Positions 1 to 6,667 of a DNA stretch of 15,898 nt are shown here, one piece after another (within the stretch, counting starts at the first letter, position 1; every line of letters begins with the position of its first letter). The notes beneath the pieces were generated by a model. That model was not told where the DNA came from, did not search any database, and saw only the letters and a program-made list of their open reading frames with translations. Position numbers and translations under genes: made by a program. Where the stretch lies: NCBI GenBank assembly GCA_002316385.1, contig DCDL01000023.1, forward strand, positions 48,808 through 64,705, read 5' to 3'. This DNA comes from Clostridium sp. UBA1056 (GTDB lineage Bacteria; Bacillota; Clostridia; Clostridiales; Clostridiaceae).

Positions 1-72
1 ATACTTCCCATCTTTGACTTATATTTATTTTCAGATACCTTAAATATATAATAAAAACTTTGAGGTGAAAAA

Positions 73-1230
73 ATGAAAATAAGAGTACCAAAATATATTA
101 ATAAATTTAAATGTATATCATCGAAGTGTGAGGATACATGTTGCGCTGGTTGGGAAATTGTTATTGATGAAGAAACTTATGATTATTATCAAAATGTTAG
201 TGGTAGCTTTGGTGAAAGATTAAGAAATGAGATGGTTAATGATGGAGAAGATAATATATTTGTATTGAAAAGTGGCAACTGTGCGTTTCTAAATGAAAAT
301 AAATTGTGTGATATATATAATGAACTTGGAGAAGATAGCCTTTGCTATACCTGCAAGAAGTATCCTAGATATATGGAGGAATTCGGGAACTTACGAGAAA
401 TAGGTATATCACTTTCTTGTCCAGAAGCAGCAAGAATAATGCTAGGTGATTCTAATAAAGTGGAATTTAAGTTAAGTGAAAATGATGAGATTATAACTTC
501 TTATAACGATATTGATGCAATGTTGTTTATTGAGCTTATACAATGTAGAAATATAATTTTTAATATATTTCAGAATCGTAATATTGATTTAAATATAAGA
601 GCTGCTATAATTCTTGACTTTGCAAAGGAAATTCAAGACAAAATAGATGAAGATGACCTGACTAGCTTAAAGATGATTAAAGAAAGATATATGGATAAGA
701 ATTTTATAAATAAGACTATTAGTGATTTGGATAAGTACAGCAGTGATAAAGAATACTGGTATAATGATATAGAAGAATATTTTCATGTGTTTAAAAGCTT
801 AAAGCATATAAATGAGAATGATCCATTAGGTTTACAGAATGTATTATCTTACATTAAAGGTAGTGATGAGAATAAAGATATTTATCTAGATAAGTATAGG
901 GAGTTTAATAGTTTTTATAATGAAAAGATGTATAAGTTTGAAAATATATTGATTTACTTTGTGTTTAGATACTTTATGAAAGCTGTTTTTGATTATGATG
1001 TGGCTGCTAAAGTAAAGACGGCAGTGGTGAGCTATTTAGTGATTAAGCAGTTATGTATAGTAAGATGGATAGAAAGTGGAGACCTTAGTGATAAGGATAT
1101 TGTAGATATAAGTCATACATATTCTAAAGACATTGAACATTTAGAGGAGAATATAGACACCTTGGCAGAAATTTTTAAAACAAATCCTGTATTTAAGGAA
1201 GATAGAATTATAAATATACTAATAAACTAA
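73..1230 (+). CDS. FliB-family protein (flagellin lysine-N-methylase-like)
   Basis: 385 aa, close to full family length. The N-terminus carries the cysteine signature of the FliB family: C14, C19, and C23-C24 followed by AGW, then C70, C79, C91-x2-C94 followed by KKYPR, and C116 in an LSCPEAA motif. Such clusters suggest bound metal, probably Fe-S (family knowledge). Characterised FliB methylates surface lysines of flagellin, but many clostridial members sit away from flagellar loci, as here, and their substrate is unknown. The C-terminal two thirds are helical and without recognised motifs. The ATG follows a GAGGTGA site with 6-7 nt spacing. No flagellar gene is visible in the window. Family membership is fairly certain; methylation of flagellin is only inferred. 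Confidence 0.8.
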   Translation: MKIRVPKYINKFKCISSKCEDTCCAGWEIVIDEETYDYYQNVSGSFGERLRNEMVNDGEDNIFVLKSGNCAFLNENKLCDIYNELGEDSLCYTCKKYPRYMEEFGNLREIGISLSCPEAARIMLGDSNKVEFKLSENDEIITSYNDIDAMLFIELIQCRNIIFNIFQNRNIDLNIRAAIILDFAKEIQDKIDEDDLTSLKMIKERYMDKNFINKTISDLDKYSSDKEYWYNDIEEYFHVFKSLKHINENDPLGLQNVLSYIKGSDENKDIYLDKYREFNSFYNEKMYKFENILIYFVFRYFMKAVFDYDVAAKVKTAVVSYLVIKQLCIVRWIESGDLSDKDIVDISHTYSKDIEHLEENIDTLAEIFKTNPVFKEDRIINILIN

Positions 1231-1331
1231 AAATAGAGTATTAGATAATTAAGTAATATTAGGCTACTTTGATTTTAAAATATTAAATTACAAATGAAAA
1301 AATTAAACTTATAGTATGGAGAAGAAGAGAT

Positions 1332-2108
1332 ATGGAACATTATAAAATTTTAGGTGTTGATGAAAATGCATCTATGGAAGAGATAAAAAAAGCTTATGAA
1401 GATAAAGTAAATAAGTTTAAAGAAGAGATAGAAGATGAAAGAAAAGCAAAATCATTTATAAAAGTATTTGATGAAGCTTATGAAAAAATAAAGGAAGAGA
1501 GGGAAAAAAATAAAAGTCAGCAAACTGTGATTATAGATAATCAAGTGGAGGATTTAAATAAGCATTCAAATAATGACTTTGATAAAGATAATAGTAATGG
1601 ATATGAGGATTTTAATGAATATGAACAAGAACCCACAGTTAGTAAAGAAAAGAAGAGATCGTCTTCAAAAAGTACATCAATGGGAAAACAAAAAAGAGCT
1701 AAAAAGAAATCTACAGGAGATAGAGACAATATTGAATCTCAAAAACAGAGTAAAAGGGACAATAATAAAAAAGTAGGAAGTAATAAAAGAAATAGCTCAT
1801 CTTCACTTACTCAATTGCCACTTAAGATATTGCTTATGCCCATAATAGCTATATTAGCTATGATAATATTTCTATGTAAGATAGTAAATTTAATATCTTG
1901 GGTTGCATCTAAGATTATAATAATAGCAGCTATAGCTATATCTGCTATTCATGGATATCAAATTTATATTGGACATGCTATTCAATATAAAATATTTGTA
2001 TTGTGTGCTTTGGGCTTTGTAGTTTCTCTATTTTTACCAAGCATCCTAAAAATGCTTGTATCTATGTTAAGCAAAGTAAATAAAACATTAAAAAAGTTTG
2101 TTTTTTAG
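1332..2108 (+). CDS. Membrane protein with degenerate J-like N-terminal domain
   Basis: 258 aa. Residues 1-58 resemble a J domain: HYKILGVDENAS, then helix EEIKKAYEDKVNKF, then a helix with AKSFIKVFDEAYEKI. The HPD tripeptide needed to stimulate Hsp70 ATPase is missing; the loop reads KEE, so classical DnaK co-chaperone activity is unlikely. Residues about 60-160 are a charged, Lys/Ser-rich, probably disordered linker. Residues about 163-245 hold two to three hydrophobic segments that should anchor it in the membrane, with a basic tail at the end. The topology would leave the J-like part in the cytoplasm. It lies 101 bp after the FliB-like gene, with a GGAGAAGAAGAG ribosome site. It may be a membrane-tethered adaptor; function unknown. 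Confidence 0.7.
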   Translation: MEHYKILGVDENASMEEIKKAYEDKVNKFKEEIEDERKAKSFIKVFDEAYEKIKEEREKNKSQQTVIIDNQVEDLNKHSNNDFDKDNSNGYEDFNEYEQEPTVSKEKKRSSSKSTSMGKQKRAKKKSTGDRDNIESQKQSKRDNNKKVGSNKRNSSSSLTQLPLKILLMPIIAILAMIIFLCKIVNLISWVASKIIIIAAIAISAIHGYQIYIGHAIQYKIFVLCALGFVVSLFLPSILKMLVSMLSKVNKTLKKFVF

Positions 2109-2129
2109 TGTTAAGTGGTAGAAATATAA

Positions 2130-2330
2130 CCATTTGGAAGAGGAATAAACTTTGAGATTAAAGTACCTAATGTTGATGAAATAAGAGATAATCTAGTTAA
2201 AAATAATATAGAATTATTTAGAGATATAACTATAAGTGAATATGAATGTAATGGAAAAGTAATAGTACAAAAAGAATTTCTTGTACAAGATTTAAATGGA
2301 TATTTATTAAGGTTTTGTATGCATAAGTAG
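2130..2330 (+). pseudogene. 5'-truncated VOC (glyoxalase/bleomycin resistance) remnant
   Basis: An open stretch of 66 codons starts in mid-protein with PFGRGINFEI and ends with QDLNGYLLRFCMHK before a TAG. The order GINFEIKVPNVDEI, a central KNNIELFRD segment, and the closing D-x-NGYLLRF strand matches the C-terminal half of VOC-fold bleomycin-resistance/glyoxalase proteins. There is no start codon or ribosome site, an in-frame TAA lies just upstream (2127-2129), and the N-terminal half is absent. It begins 21 bp after the stop of the preceding gene, so a deletion probably joined the two. The reading frame stays open for another 31 codons after the TAG (to 2426), but that stretch is not VOC-like. 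Confidence 0.7.
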
Positions 2331-2480
2331 TTTAGTAAAATATTAGTTCAAAGAAGACTTAATATTAAAGTTGTGTATAAACTTGATGAGTTTTTTGATT
2401 TTAAAGTTGTCATAAAGATATATTAGAGGGACTACAAGAGTAGTATAGTGATTCCATATAAAATTAGATATTTATATTAA

Positions 2481-2525
2481 GTAGCATAAACAATATGTAT
2501 TTAAGCTACCTTTTAATATTTTTAT
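2481..2525 (+). terminator. Probable intrinsic terminator, or one arm of a switch
   Basis: GTAGCATAAA (2481-2490) pairs with TTTAAGCTAC (2500-2509) with one mismatch across a 9-nt loop, followed by the T-rich CTTTTAATATTTTT. The left arm can instead pair perfectly with 2549-2565, so the terminator hairpin is one of two exclusive folds. Confidence 0.45.
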
Positions 2526-2565
2526 AGAAAATAAAACTTAGAAAATATTACATATTGTTTATGCT
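2483..2565. repeat. 17-bp perfect inverted repeat
   Basis: The arm AGCATAAACAATATGTA at 2483-2499 is the exact reverse complement of 2549-2565, separated by 49 nt. It overlaps the shorter hairpin at 2481-2509. It could be a regulatory RNA structure, or the ends of a very small decayed element; no flanking target duplication was noticed. Confidence 0.7.
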
Positions 2566-2639
2566 TAAAAAAGATTAAAAGACAAGAAGTTATTATAGTA
2601 GTAATAAGAATATTAAATTAGTAATGTATAGCATATTAG

Positions 2640-2668
2640 TTGGACTTAAGTGGAAAATATGGTAGAAT
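2640..2668 (+). promoter_or_regulatory. Sigma-A promoter of the AbiGi-family gene
   Basis: TTGGAC (2640-2645), a 17-bp spacer, then TAGAAT (2663-2668) preceded by TGG, an extended -10. Transcription would start near 2675, giving a short leader before the AAGGAGG ribosome site (about 2687-2693) and the ATG at 2699. Confidence 0.65.
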
Positions 2669-2698
2669 TAATGGCGACGTTTTACTAAGGAGGTTTTT

Positions 2699-3493
2699 AT
2701 GGGGAAAAAATATTTAAGTGCGAATACGCTGTTTCATTTTACAAGTAACATAGGTAATATTATCAATATATTAAAAAATGAATTTAGCCCTAGATATTGC
2801 ATGGAGAAATTTGAATTTATAGGAAGTAATAATTTAGAGATAGCTATTCCAATGGTTTGTTTTTGTGATATACAACTTGCTCAAATTGTAAATCATATTG
2901 AAAATTATGGGGGATATGGTATAGGTTTATCAAAAGAATGGGGAGTTTCTAATGGGATTAATCCAGTAACATATTCAATAAAAGGTTCAATAGCTACAGA
3001 AGCAATTAGCAAATTAGAATGTGATATGAAAACATTGGTAAATAGTGGTAAAATAACTGGCGAGGTATTAACAAATGTATCACAATCAATTGGTTTACTT
3101 TCACATTTTATCTTTTTTATGAAGCCATATGAAGGACAAGCATGGAGTAAAAAGAGTTTTGATGGAAAGCATACGAGATTTTATGATGAAAGAGAATGGA
3201 GATATATACCGGATTTAAATCATATTAGAAGTAACGGAACCCGTTGGTTTTTAAATAAAGATGAATATTTAAATGATGATTTTAGAATAGATAGCAATAT
3301 TAAGATAGCAGAAATATCGAAATTAAGTTTTAGTCCAGATGACATCAAATATATAATTGTTAACTCTGAAGATGAGATATTAAAGGTATGTAGAGAAATT
3401 GATAATATAAAAGGAGATAATTATCCTCAGAATAAGCTTAATATATTAAAAACACGTATAATTTCTAAAGAACAGATATTAAGTGATTTTTAA
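2699..3493 (+). CDS. AbiGi-family abortive infection (antitoxin-like) protein
   Basis: 264 aa. It matches the AbiGi family, named from the antitoxin half of the lactococcal AbiG phage-resistance pair. Visible marks are LFHFTSNIGNIINIL (11-25), PRYC (31-34), IPMVCFCDIQL (50-60), the glycine-rich YGGYGIGLSKEWG (70-82), INPVTY (87-92), and the charged FYDEREWRYIP (161-171). The conserved Cys/Asp and the DEREWRY block suggest an active or binding site, but no biochemical role is established. It has its own promoter, a strong AAGGAGG site and a downstream terminator, so it is monocistronic. No AbiGii-like toxin is adjacent. Clostridia often carry such orphans, which may act alone or may not be antitoxins. 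Family assignment is good; function is inferred. Confidence 0.75.
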   Translation: MGKKYLSANTLFHFTSNIGNIINILKNEFSPRYCMEKFEFIGSNNLEIAIPMVCFCDIQLAQIVNHIENYGGYGIGLSKEWGVSNGINPVTYSIKGSIATEAISKLECDMKTLVNSGKITGEVLTNVSQSIGLLSHFIFFMKPYEGQAWSKKSFDGKHTRFYDEREWRYIPDLNHIRSNGTRWFLNKDEYLNDDFRIDSNIKIAEISKLSFSPDDIKYIIVNSEDEILKVCREIDNIKGDNYPQNKLNILKTRIISKEQILSDF

Positions 3494-3535
3494 TACATAA
3501 ATATTAATTTGTTAATATTTATGGAACTAACTGTG

Positions 3536-3560
3536 AAGATTGAACATTAAAAATAATATA
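3536..3560 (+). repeat. 25-bp direct repeat, left copy
   Basis: AAGATTGAACATTAAAAATA plus five more bases. It recurs at 9896-9920 with one change (A at 3543, G at 9903). Both copies lie between a stop codon and an intrinsic terminator. The bases just upstream also look partly alike if one small gap is allowed. It may be a trace of an attachment site or of an ancient duplication. Confidence 0.65.
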
Positions 3561-3591
3561 GCTACAACCGCTATTAATAATTAATACAATG

Positions 3592-3620
3592 GCTTGAATA
3601 CTATGTTCAAGCTGTTTTTA
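3592..3620 (+). terminator. Intrinsic terminator after the AbiGi-family gene
   Basis: GCTTGAA (3592-3598) and TTCAAGC (3606-3612) form a 7-bp stem with a 7-nt loop, followed by TGTTTTTATT. Confidence 0.75.
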
Positions 3621-3707
3621 TTATATCTTGTTAACATAATAAAAATAAATACTGATGAAGTTTGGGCATTATTTTTACTTTAATTGAACAATAATCATTG
3701 ATAGAAT

Positions 3708-3745
3708 AAAGCTTTGTAACTACTATCTTACAAGGCTTTTGTATA
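3708..3745 (+). terminator. Second intrinsic terminator, 12-bp stem
   Basis: AAAGCTTTGTAA (3708-3719) pairs with TTACAAGGCTTT (3728-3739), with one G-U wobble and an 8-nt loop. The tail (TTTTG) is short. It lies 90 bp before the next gene, so it insulates that gene or serves as a leader attenuator. Confidence 0.55.
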
Positions 3746-3828
3746 TACTGAAATTGTTGAAAGTGATTAAGGGAAGTTATATAAAATCTTATAATTATAT
3801 AAATCTATATTGGGGAAAGAGGGACGAA

Positions 3829-4875
3829 ATGAGTGAGGGTATTAATGATAATATAAAAATAACATTTGTAAAACATATTAAAATCGAAGATGTTAGAACT
3901 GTTACTTTTAAAGATATGGGATTTAAATATGATGCTCCAATATATAATGAGAACGATAGTATTAAAGATAATATGATTCTTAATAAATTTTATGATAAGA
4001 TATCTGGAATTAACGGAATTAATAGTAATTCTATAGAAAGAAGATATATAGATTTAATTCATAAAGATTTTTCAGTAGATGAAGCCATAAAAATTTTAAG
4101 GTATGATTTTAAAAAGTATAAAATAAATAAAAAAGAAATTATAATGTTTTTAACAAGGCGTTCTCTTTATGGTATTAATAAGAATTTATCAATACAATTA
4201 GTCAATCAATTTGAGTATTTAATAAATAAGATTATTCCTAGAAGCATACAAGATTTATTTTATTTTGTTGGATTAGATACTAATGGAGCATATTGGCTTT
4301 ATTTTGATTTAGCAGTAAAAAAAATGGGCTTAGAAAGACATACCAATAAAAATGCTAATAATTATAATCAAATAAAGAATTTTGTGGAAGAGAAAATAAA
4401 AAAATTAGTCTTAGATAACATACCATTACAAGAAATATATGAAACTACTTGTGCAACGAAATCTTTAATTAACTCTGTGCTTAAATCTATAAAAGCAACG
4501 GAATTACCACAGTATAGGGGTTCGAAAGGTGAGAGATTGGTGGAGTTTGCTTTATTAGATTTAGGATTAAATTATAGAAGGGAAATATCATTTGATGATT
4601 TTAAAGCTGTTACTGATGCTGATTTTAATGGAAGGTATGATTTTGTTATATATGATAAAAAGAAAATTAAATATATAATTGAGTTTGATGGGCAACAACA
4701 TTATAAATATATAAAAAGATTTCATAATAATGAGAAAGGATTTAAGGAACAACAGTTTAGAGATTTGAAGAAGAATTTATATTGTGAATTAAAGAATATA
4801 AAATTGATTAGAATATCATATAAAGAAATAAGTAAAGTAAAATCTATAATTAAACAGAATTTAATATATAATTAA
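3829..4875 (+). CDS. Unrecognised protein with C-terminal Vsr-like PD-(D/E)XK nuclease domain
   Basis: 348 aa from the ATG at 3829, which has a GAAAGAGGG site just upstream; an in-frame TTG at 3739 is less likely because it lies in a terminator stem. Residues about 230-345 look like a Vsr/restriction-endonuclease-fold domain: GERLVEFALLDLGLNYRRE (234-252), RYDF (269-272), the core IIEFDGQQHY (283-292) with E285 and D287, RDLKKNLYC (311-319), and the strand IKLIRISY (324-331). This set is typical of single-strand-break or mismatch-type nucleases found in phages and mobile elements. Residues 1-225 are mixed alpha/beta and match nothing I recognise; they may give target or partner specificity. 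It is single-gene, with terminators on both sides. A defence or homing nuclease is plausible; the substrate is unknown. Confidence 0.65.
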   Translation: MSEGINDNIKITFVKHIKIEDVRTVTFKDMGFKYDAPIYNENDSIKDNMILNKFYDKISGINGINSNSIERRYIDLIHKDFSVDEAIKILRYDFKKYKINKKEIIMFLTRRSLYGINKNLSIQLVNQFEYLINKIIPRSIQDLFYFVGLDTNGAYWLYFDLAVKKMGLERHTNKNANNYNQIKNFVEEKIKKLVLDNIPLQEIYETTCATKSLINSVLKSIKATELPQYRGSKGERLVEFALLDLGLNYRREISFDDFKAVTDADFNGRYDFVIYDKKKIKYIIEFDGQQHYKYIKRFHNNEKGFKEQQFRDLKKNLYCELKNIKLIRISYKEISKVKSIIKQNLIYN

Positions 4876-4882
4876 TATACAT

Positions 4883-4911
4883 AAAAAGGCTTTTAAAAAA
4901 GCCTTTTTTAT
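4883..4911 (+). terminator. Intrinsic terminator after the nuclease gene
   Basis: AAAAAGGC (4883-4890) and GCCTTTTTT (4901-4909), extended through the A/T-rich loop. It has T-runs on both strands, so it could work in both directions. Confidence 0.8.
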
Positions 4912-5106
4912 TTTATGCAATATTTCAGCTACACAATTTTAGGGTAGATCAACAAACTTAGTAAATAATCCATTCTATAAAAAATAAATATAAAAAAGTG
5001 TTTTGAGCCCCCAAATTTTGGTGGATATAATAAGAATATTACTATTTGTAGTGTAAAATACACTTTTTGAAATCACAGATATAGTTTTAAACTTTTCTTT
5101 TGAATA

Positions 5107-5138
5107 TAAAAAAGAGTAAGTAAATAAAAACCTACTCC
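5107..5138 (-). terminator. Minus-strand terminator-like hairpin
   Basis: Read on the minus strand, GAGTAGGT and ACTTACTC form an 8-bp stem with one mismatch, followed by a T-run (plus-strand A-run at 5108-5113). No minus-strand gene remains upstream of it (5140-5500), so it may be a relic of one. Confidence 0.4.
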
Positions 5139-5194
5139 TTATCTATAAAGTAATTTACTAAATGGTATTTCAGTTTCTTTACTATGAGCCATAA

Positions 5195-5400
5195 GAAATA
5201 ATTAAAAGAGCATTTATCAAGGTACAAAGAAAGCAAGTTTATGTTACTAAAGATGTAGAGAAAGTATTTAAAATTAGAGTTAATGAGATTCTAGACATAT
5301 ATATGAAGCCAAAGAGATTATAGAACCTGTTGTAAAAGTCGATTCGGTAGAAATAGATATTAATTAAGAAAATGAATTAGATAGATTATTAGATATGTAA
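5195..5400 (+). pseudogene. Decayed unrecognised coding remnant
   Basis: An open frame runs from 5195 (IIKRAFIKVQRKQVYVTKD and onward) to a TAG at 5321-5323. Near that point another frame takes over with KEIIEPVVKVDSVEIDIN, a TAA, then ENELDRLLDM and a final TAA at 5398-5400. The composition (acidic tail, KDVEKVFKIRVNEI) looks like real protein broken by a frameshift and a nonsense change. No start codon or ribosome site remains. I do not recognise the family; the acidic end would fit a phage or plasmid DNA-binding protein but does not prove one. Confidence 0.4.
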
Positions 5401-5493
5401 GTTCAATTAAATATTATTGCTATTTAAGAATGTAGTTTAATACTAGCTTTTTTCGATGTAGTAGCAAAAATATGTTGAATTGAAATTTAATGG

Positions 5494-5513
5494 TATAATT
5501 ATATATGGAGGGG
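5494..5513 (+). promoter_or_regulatory. Extended -10 promoter and strong ribosome site
   Basis: TGGTATAAT (TATAAT at 5494-5499) is an extended -10 with no good -35. Transcription would start close to the GGAGGGGG ribosome site (5506-5513), leaving a very short leader. That site fixes the start at the ATG at 5522 rather than the TTG at 5480. Confidence 0.5.
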
Positions 5514-5521
5514 GAAATTCT

Positions 5522-6499
5522 ATGGAATTATTATTAGATATTAATACTAAAGGTAATTTTGATACAGAATTATATAATATATTAAGTAATATACCAAATA
5601 ATATATTATTTAACTTTGAGCATGAGTTAAGAAGACCGATAACAATTTATCAAAGAGCGAGAGAAAGAGTTTTTAAAGCATTTGAAGATTTGCTGAAGGT
5701 AGTGCAAATAAAAAGTATTAGTTTTGAAAGTATTGATTGGGGAAAAATAGATGAAGCACATCAAGAACTACTTGATTCTATAATGTCTTTTACTGATGAT
5801 GGATATAATATAATTAAGTGTTTTTATCCTAAATCAAGGGGCAAGAAAGAAGAAAAATCAGCGGTTGAGTGGCTAAAAAAAGTTGAACCTAAATTAATGA
5901 AAGAATGTAATGATAATGTATATTCATATAGAAAAAGAATTGGACTTATAGATAATAAGATAAAGCACGAGCATGGAAGATATCAGCATTTACAATTTTC
6001 ATTTTCATATTATCAAGTTTATGGATATTATATTGATAGTGTTGATAAAGATGGTGTTTTTCAGCCAAATGAAAAAATACATCCTAAATTTAATGGGAAA
6101 AGAACTGCCATCTCTTATAACAAAGATATAAGAGAACTTTTAATAAATGTGTATTTAATAGCGGATCAGTTCGCAACAGCAATAAAGAAAATTGTATATA
6201 AAGAACATAATATTCAATTAAGTTCATTTTTATGTAGTGTTGATGATAATGATAGAATATTAGAGCTATTTAAAAATATAAATGGATTACAAGAAGCATT
6301 TTTTTTAGATGAATATGTAGAGTTACCACAATTTATTATATCAGAGAATAAAACAGTATTAAGAAAACCAGCTTATAAATCATATATAAATAAATTATTA
6401 AAGCCTAACTCATATAGTGTATTAACTGTAAATACATTAGAGGATGAATGTATTATGGCATCACCATATATGGAAGTTAAAAATAATAAAAAGATATAA
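5522..6499 (+). CDS. Unrecognised, probably alpha-helical protein (HEPN-like motif possible)
   Basis: 325 aa from the ATG behind GGAGGGGG. I do not recognise it. Residues about 35-230 are rich in predicted helix. The stretch YRKRIGLIDNKIKHEHGRYQH (positions 136-156) has a basic/His cluster ending a helix (NKIKHEHGR), which recalls the Rx4-6H region of HEPN-type helical domains common in defence and toxin proteins; the match is loose and the arginine spacing is not canonical. No signal peptide or membrane segment is seen. Residues 235-325 are less charged and end in a Lys/Asn-rich tail. It is transcribed alone, with its own extended -10 upstream and a strong terminator 6 bp after the stop. Its location between decayed genes and a recombinase remnant suggests an accessory role. 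Confidence 0.45.
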   Translation: MELLLDINTKGNFDTELYNILSNIPNNILFNFEHELRRPITIYQRARERVFKAFEDLLKVVQIKSISFESIDWGKIDEAHQELLDSIMSFTDDGYNIIKCFYPKSRGKKEEKSAVEWLKKVEPKLMKECNDNVYSYRKRIGLIDNKIKHEHGRYQHLQFSFSYYQVYGYYIDSVDKDGVFQPNEKIHPKFNGKRTAISYNKDIRELLINVYLIADQFATAIKKIVYKEHNIQLSSFLCSVDDNDRILELFKNINGLQEAFFLDEYVELPQFIISENKTVLRKPAYKSYINKLLKPNSYSVLTVNTLEDECIMASPYMEVKNNKKI

Positions 6500-6504
6500 T
6501 TATT

Positions 6505-6532
6505 AATAGTACTCTTGGGAGTACTATTTTTT
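6505..6532 (+). terminator. Strong intrinsic terminator
   Basis: AATAGTACTC (6505-6514) and GAGTACTATT (6519-6528) form a perfect 10-bp stem with a TTGG tetraloop and a TTTTC tail. Confidence 0.85.
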
Positions 6533-6667
6533 CAAAAAAATAAAAGTTGAATTTTGTTTCAAAAAAGTTAATTATTTAATTATTATAAAATATATTATAA
6601 AATTGAATAAATAAATAGAAAAGATTTATTTAACATAAGATTAATGTTGTAGAAAAGGGAGAGAAAT

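Larger units (their letters stand above)
2109..2639. other. Gene-free stretch with a VOC remnant and inverted repeats
   Basis: No intact gene is visible between the J-like gene and the promoter of the AbiGi-family gene. It holds the VOC remnant (2130-2330), an open but unrecognised tail (2331-2426), a hairpin at 2481-2509, and a 17-bp inverted repeat pairing 2483-2499 with 2549-2565. From about 2566 to 2639 nothing stands out. Confidence 0.6.
4876..5521. other. Gene-free stretch with hairpins and decayed coding sequence
   Basis: No intact gene. After the terminator at 4883-4911, a 9-bp inverted repeat brackets 4993-5068 (AAAAAGTGT at 4993-5001, ACACTTTTT at 5060-5068) and encloses a small CCAAA/TTTGG palindrome. 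A minus-strand terminator-like hairpin follows at 5107-5138, then a degraded reading frame at 5195-5400. It looks like scar tissue from lost genes. Confidence 0.5.

Noticed and set aside
1541..1729. Minus-strand open frame within the J-like gene
   Set aside because: It is a shadow of the Ser/Lys-rich linker coding sequence, with low-complexity content and no ribosome site.
2198..2211. Third copy of the TTAAAAATAATATA core of the direct repeat
   Set aside because: Only the AT-rich 14 bases match and they lie within VOC-coding sequence; chance is likely.
3739..3828. TTG start adding 30 residues to the nuclease protein
   Set aside because: The TTG lies at the end of a terminator stem with no ribosome site, while the ATG at 3829 has GAAAGAGGG before it.
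4993..5068. 9-bp inverted repeat as a functional terminator or element end
   Set aside because: The arms are A/T-runs around GTGT with a 58-nt loop; too weak in this base composition to call as a feature of its own.
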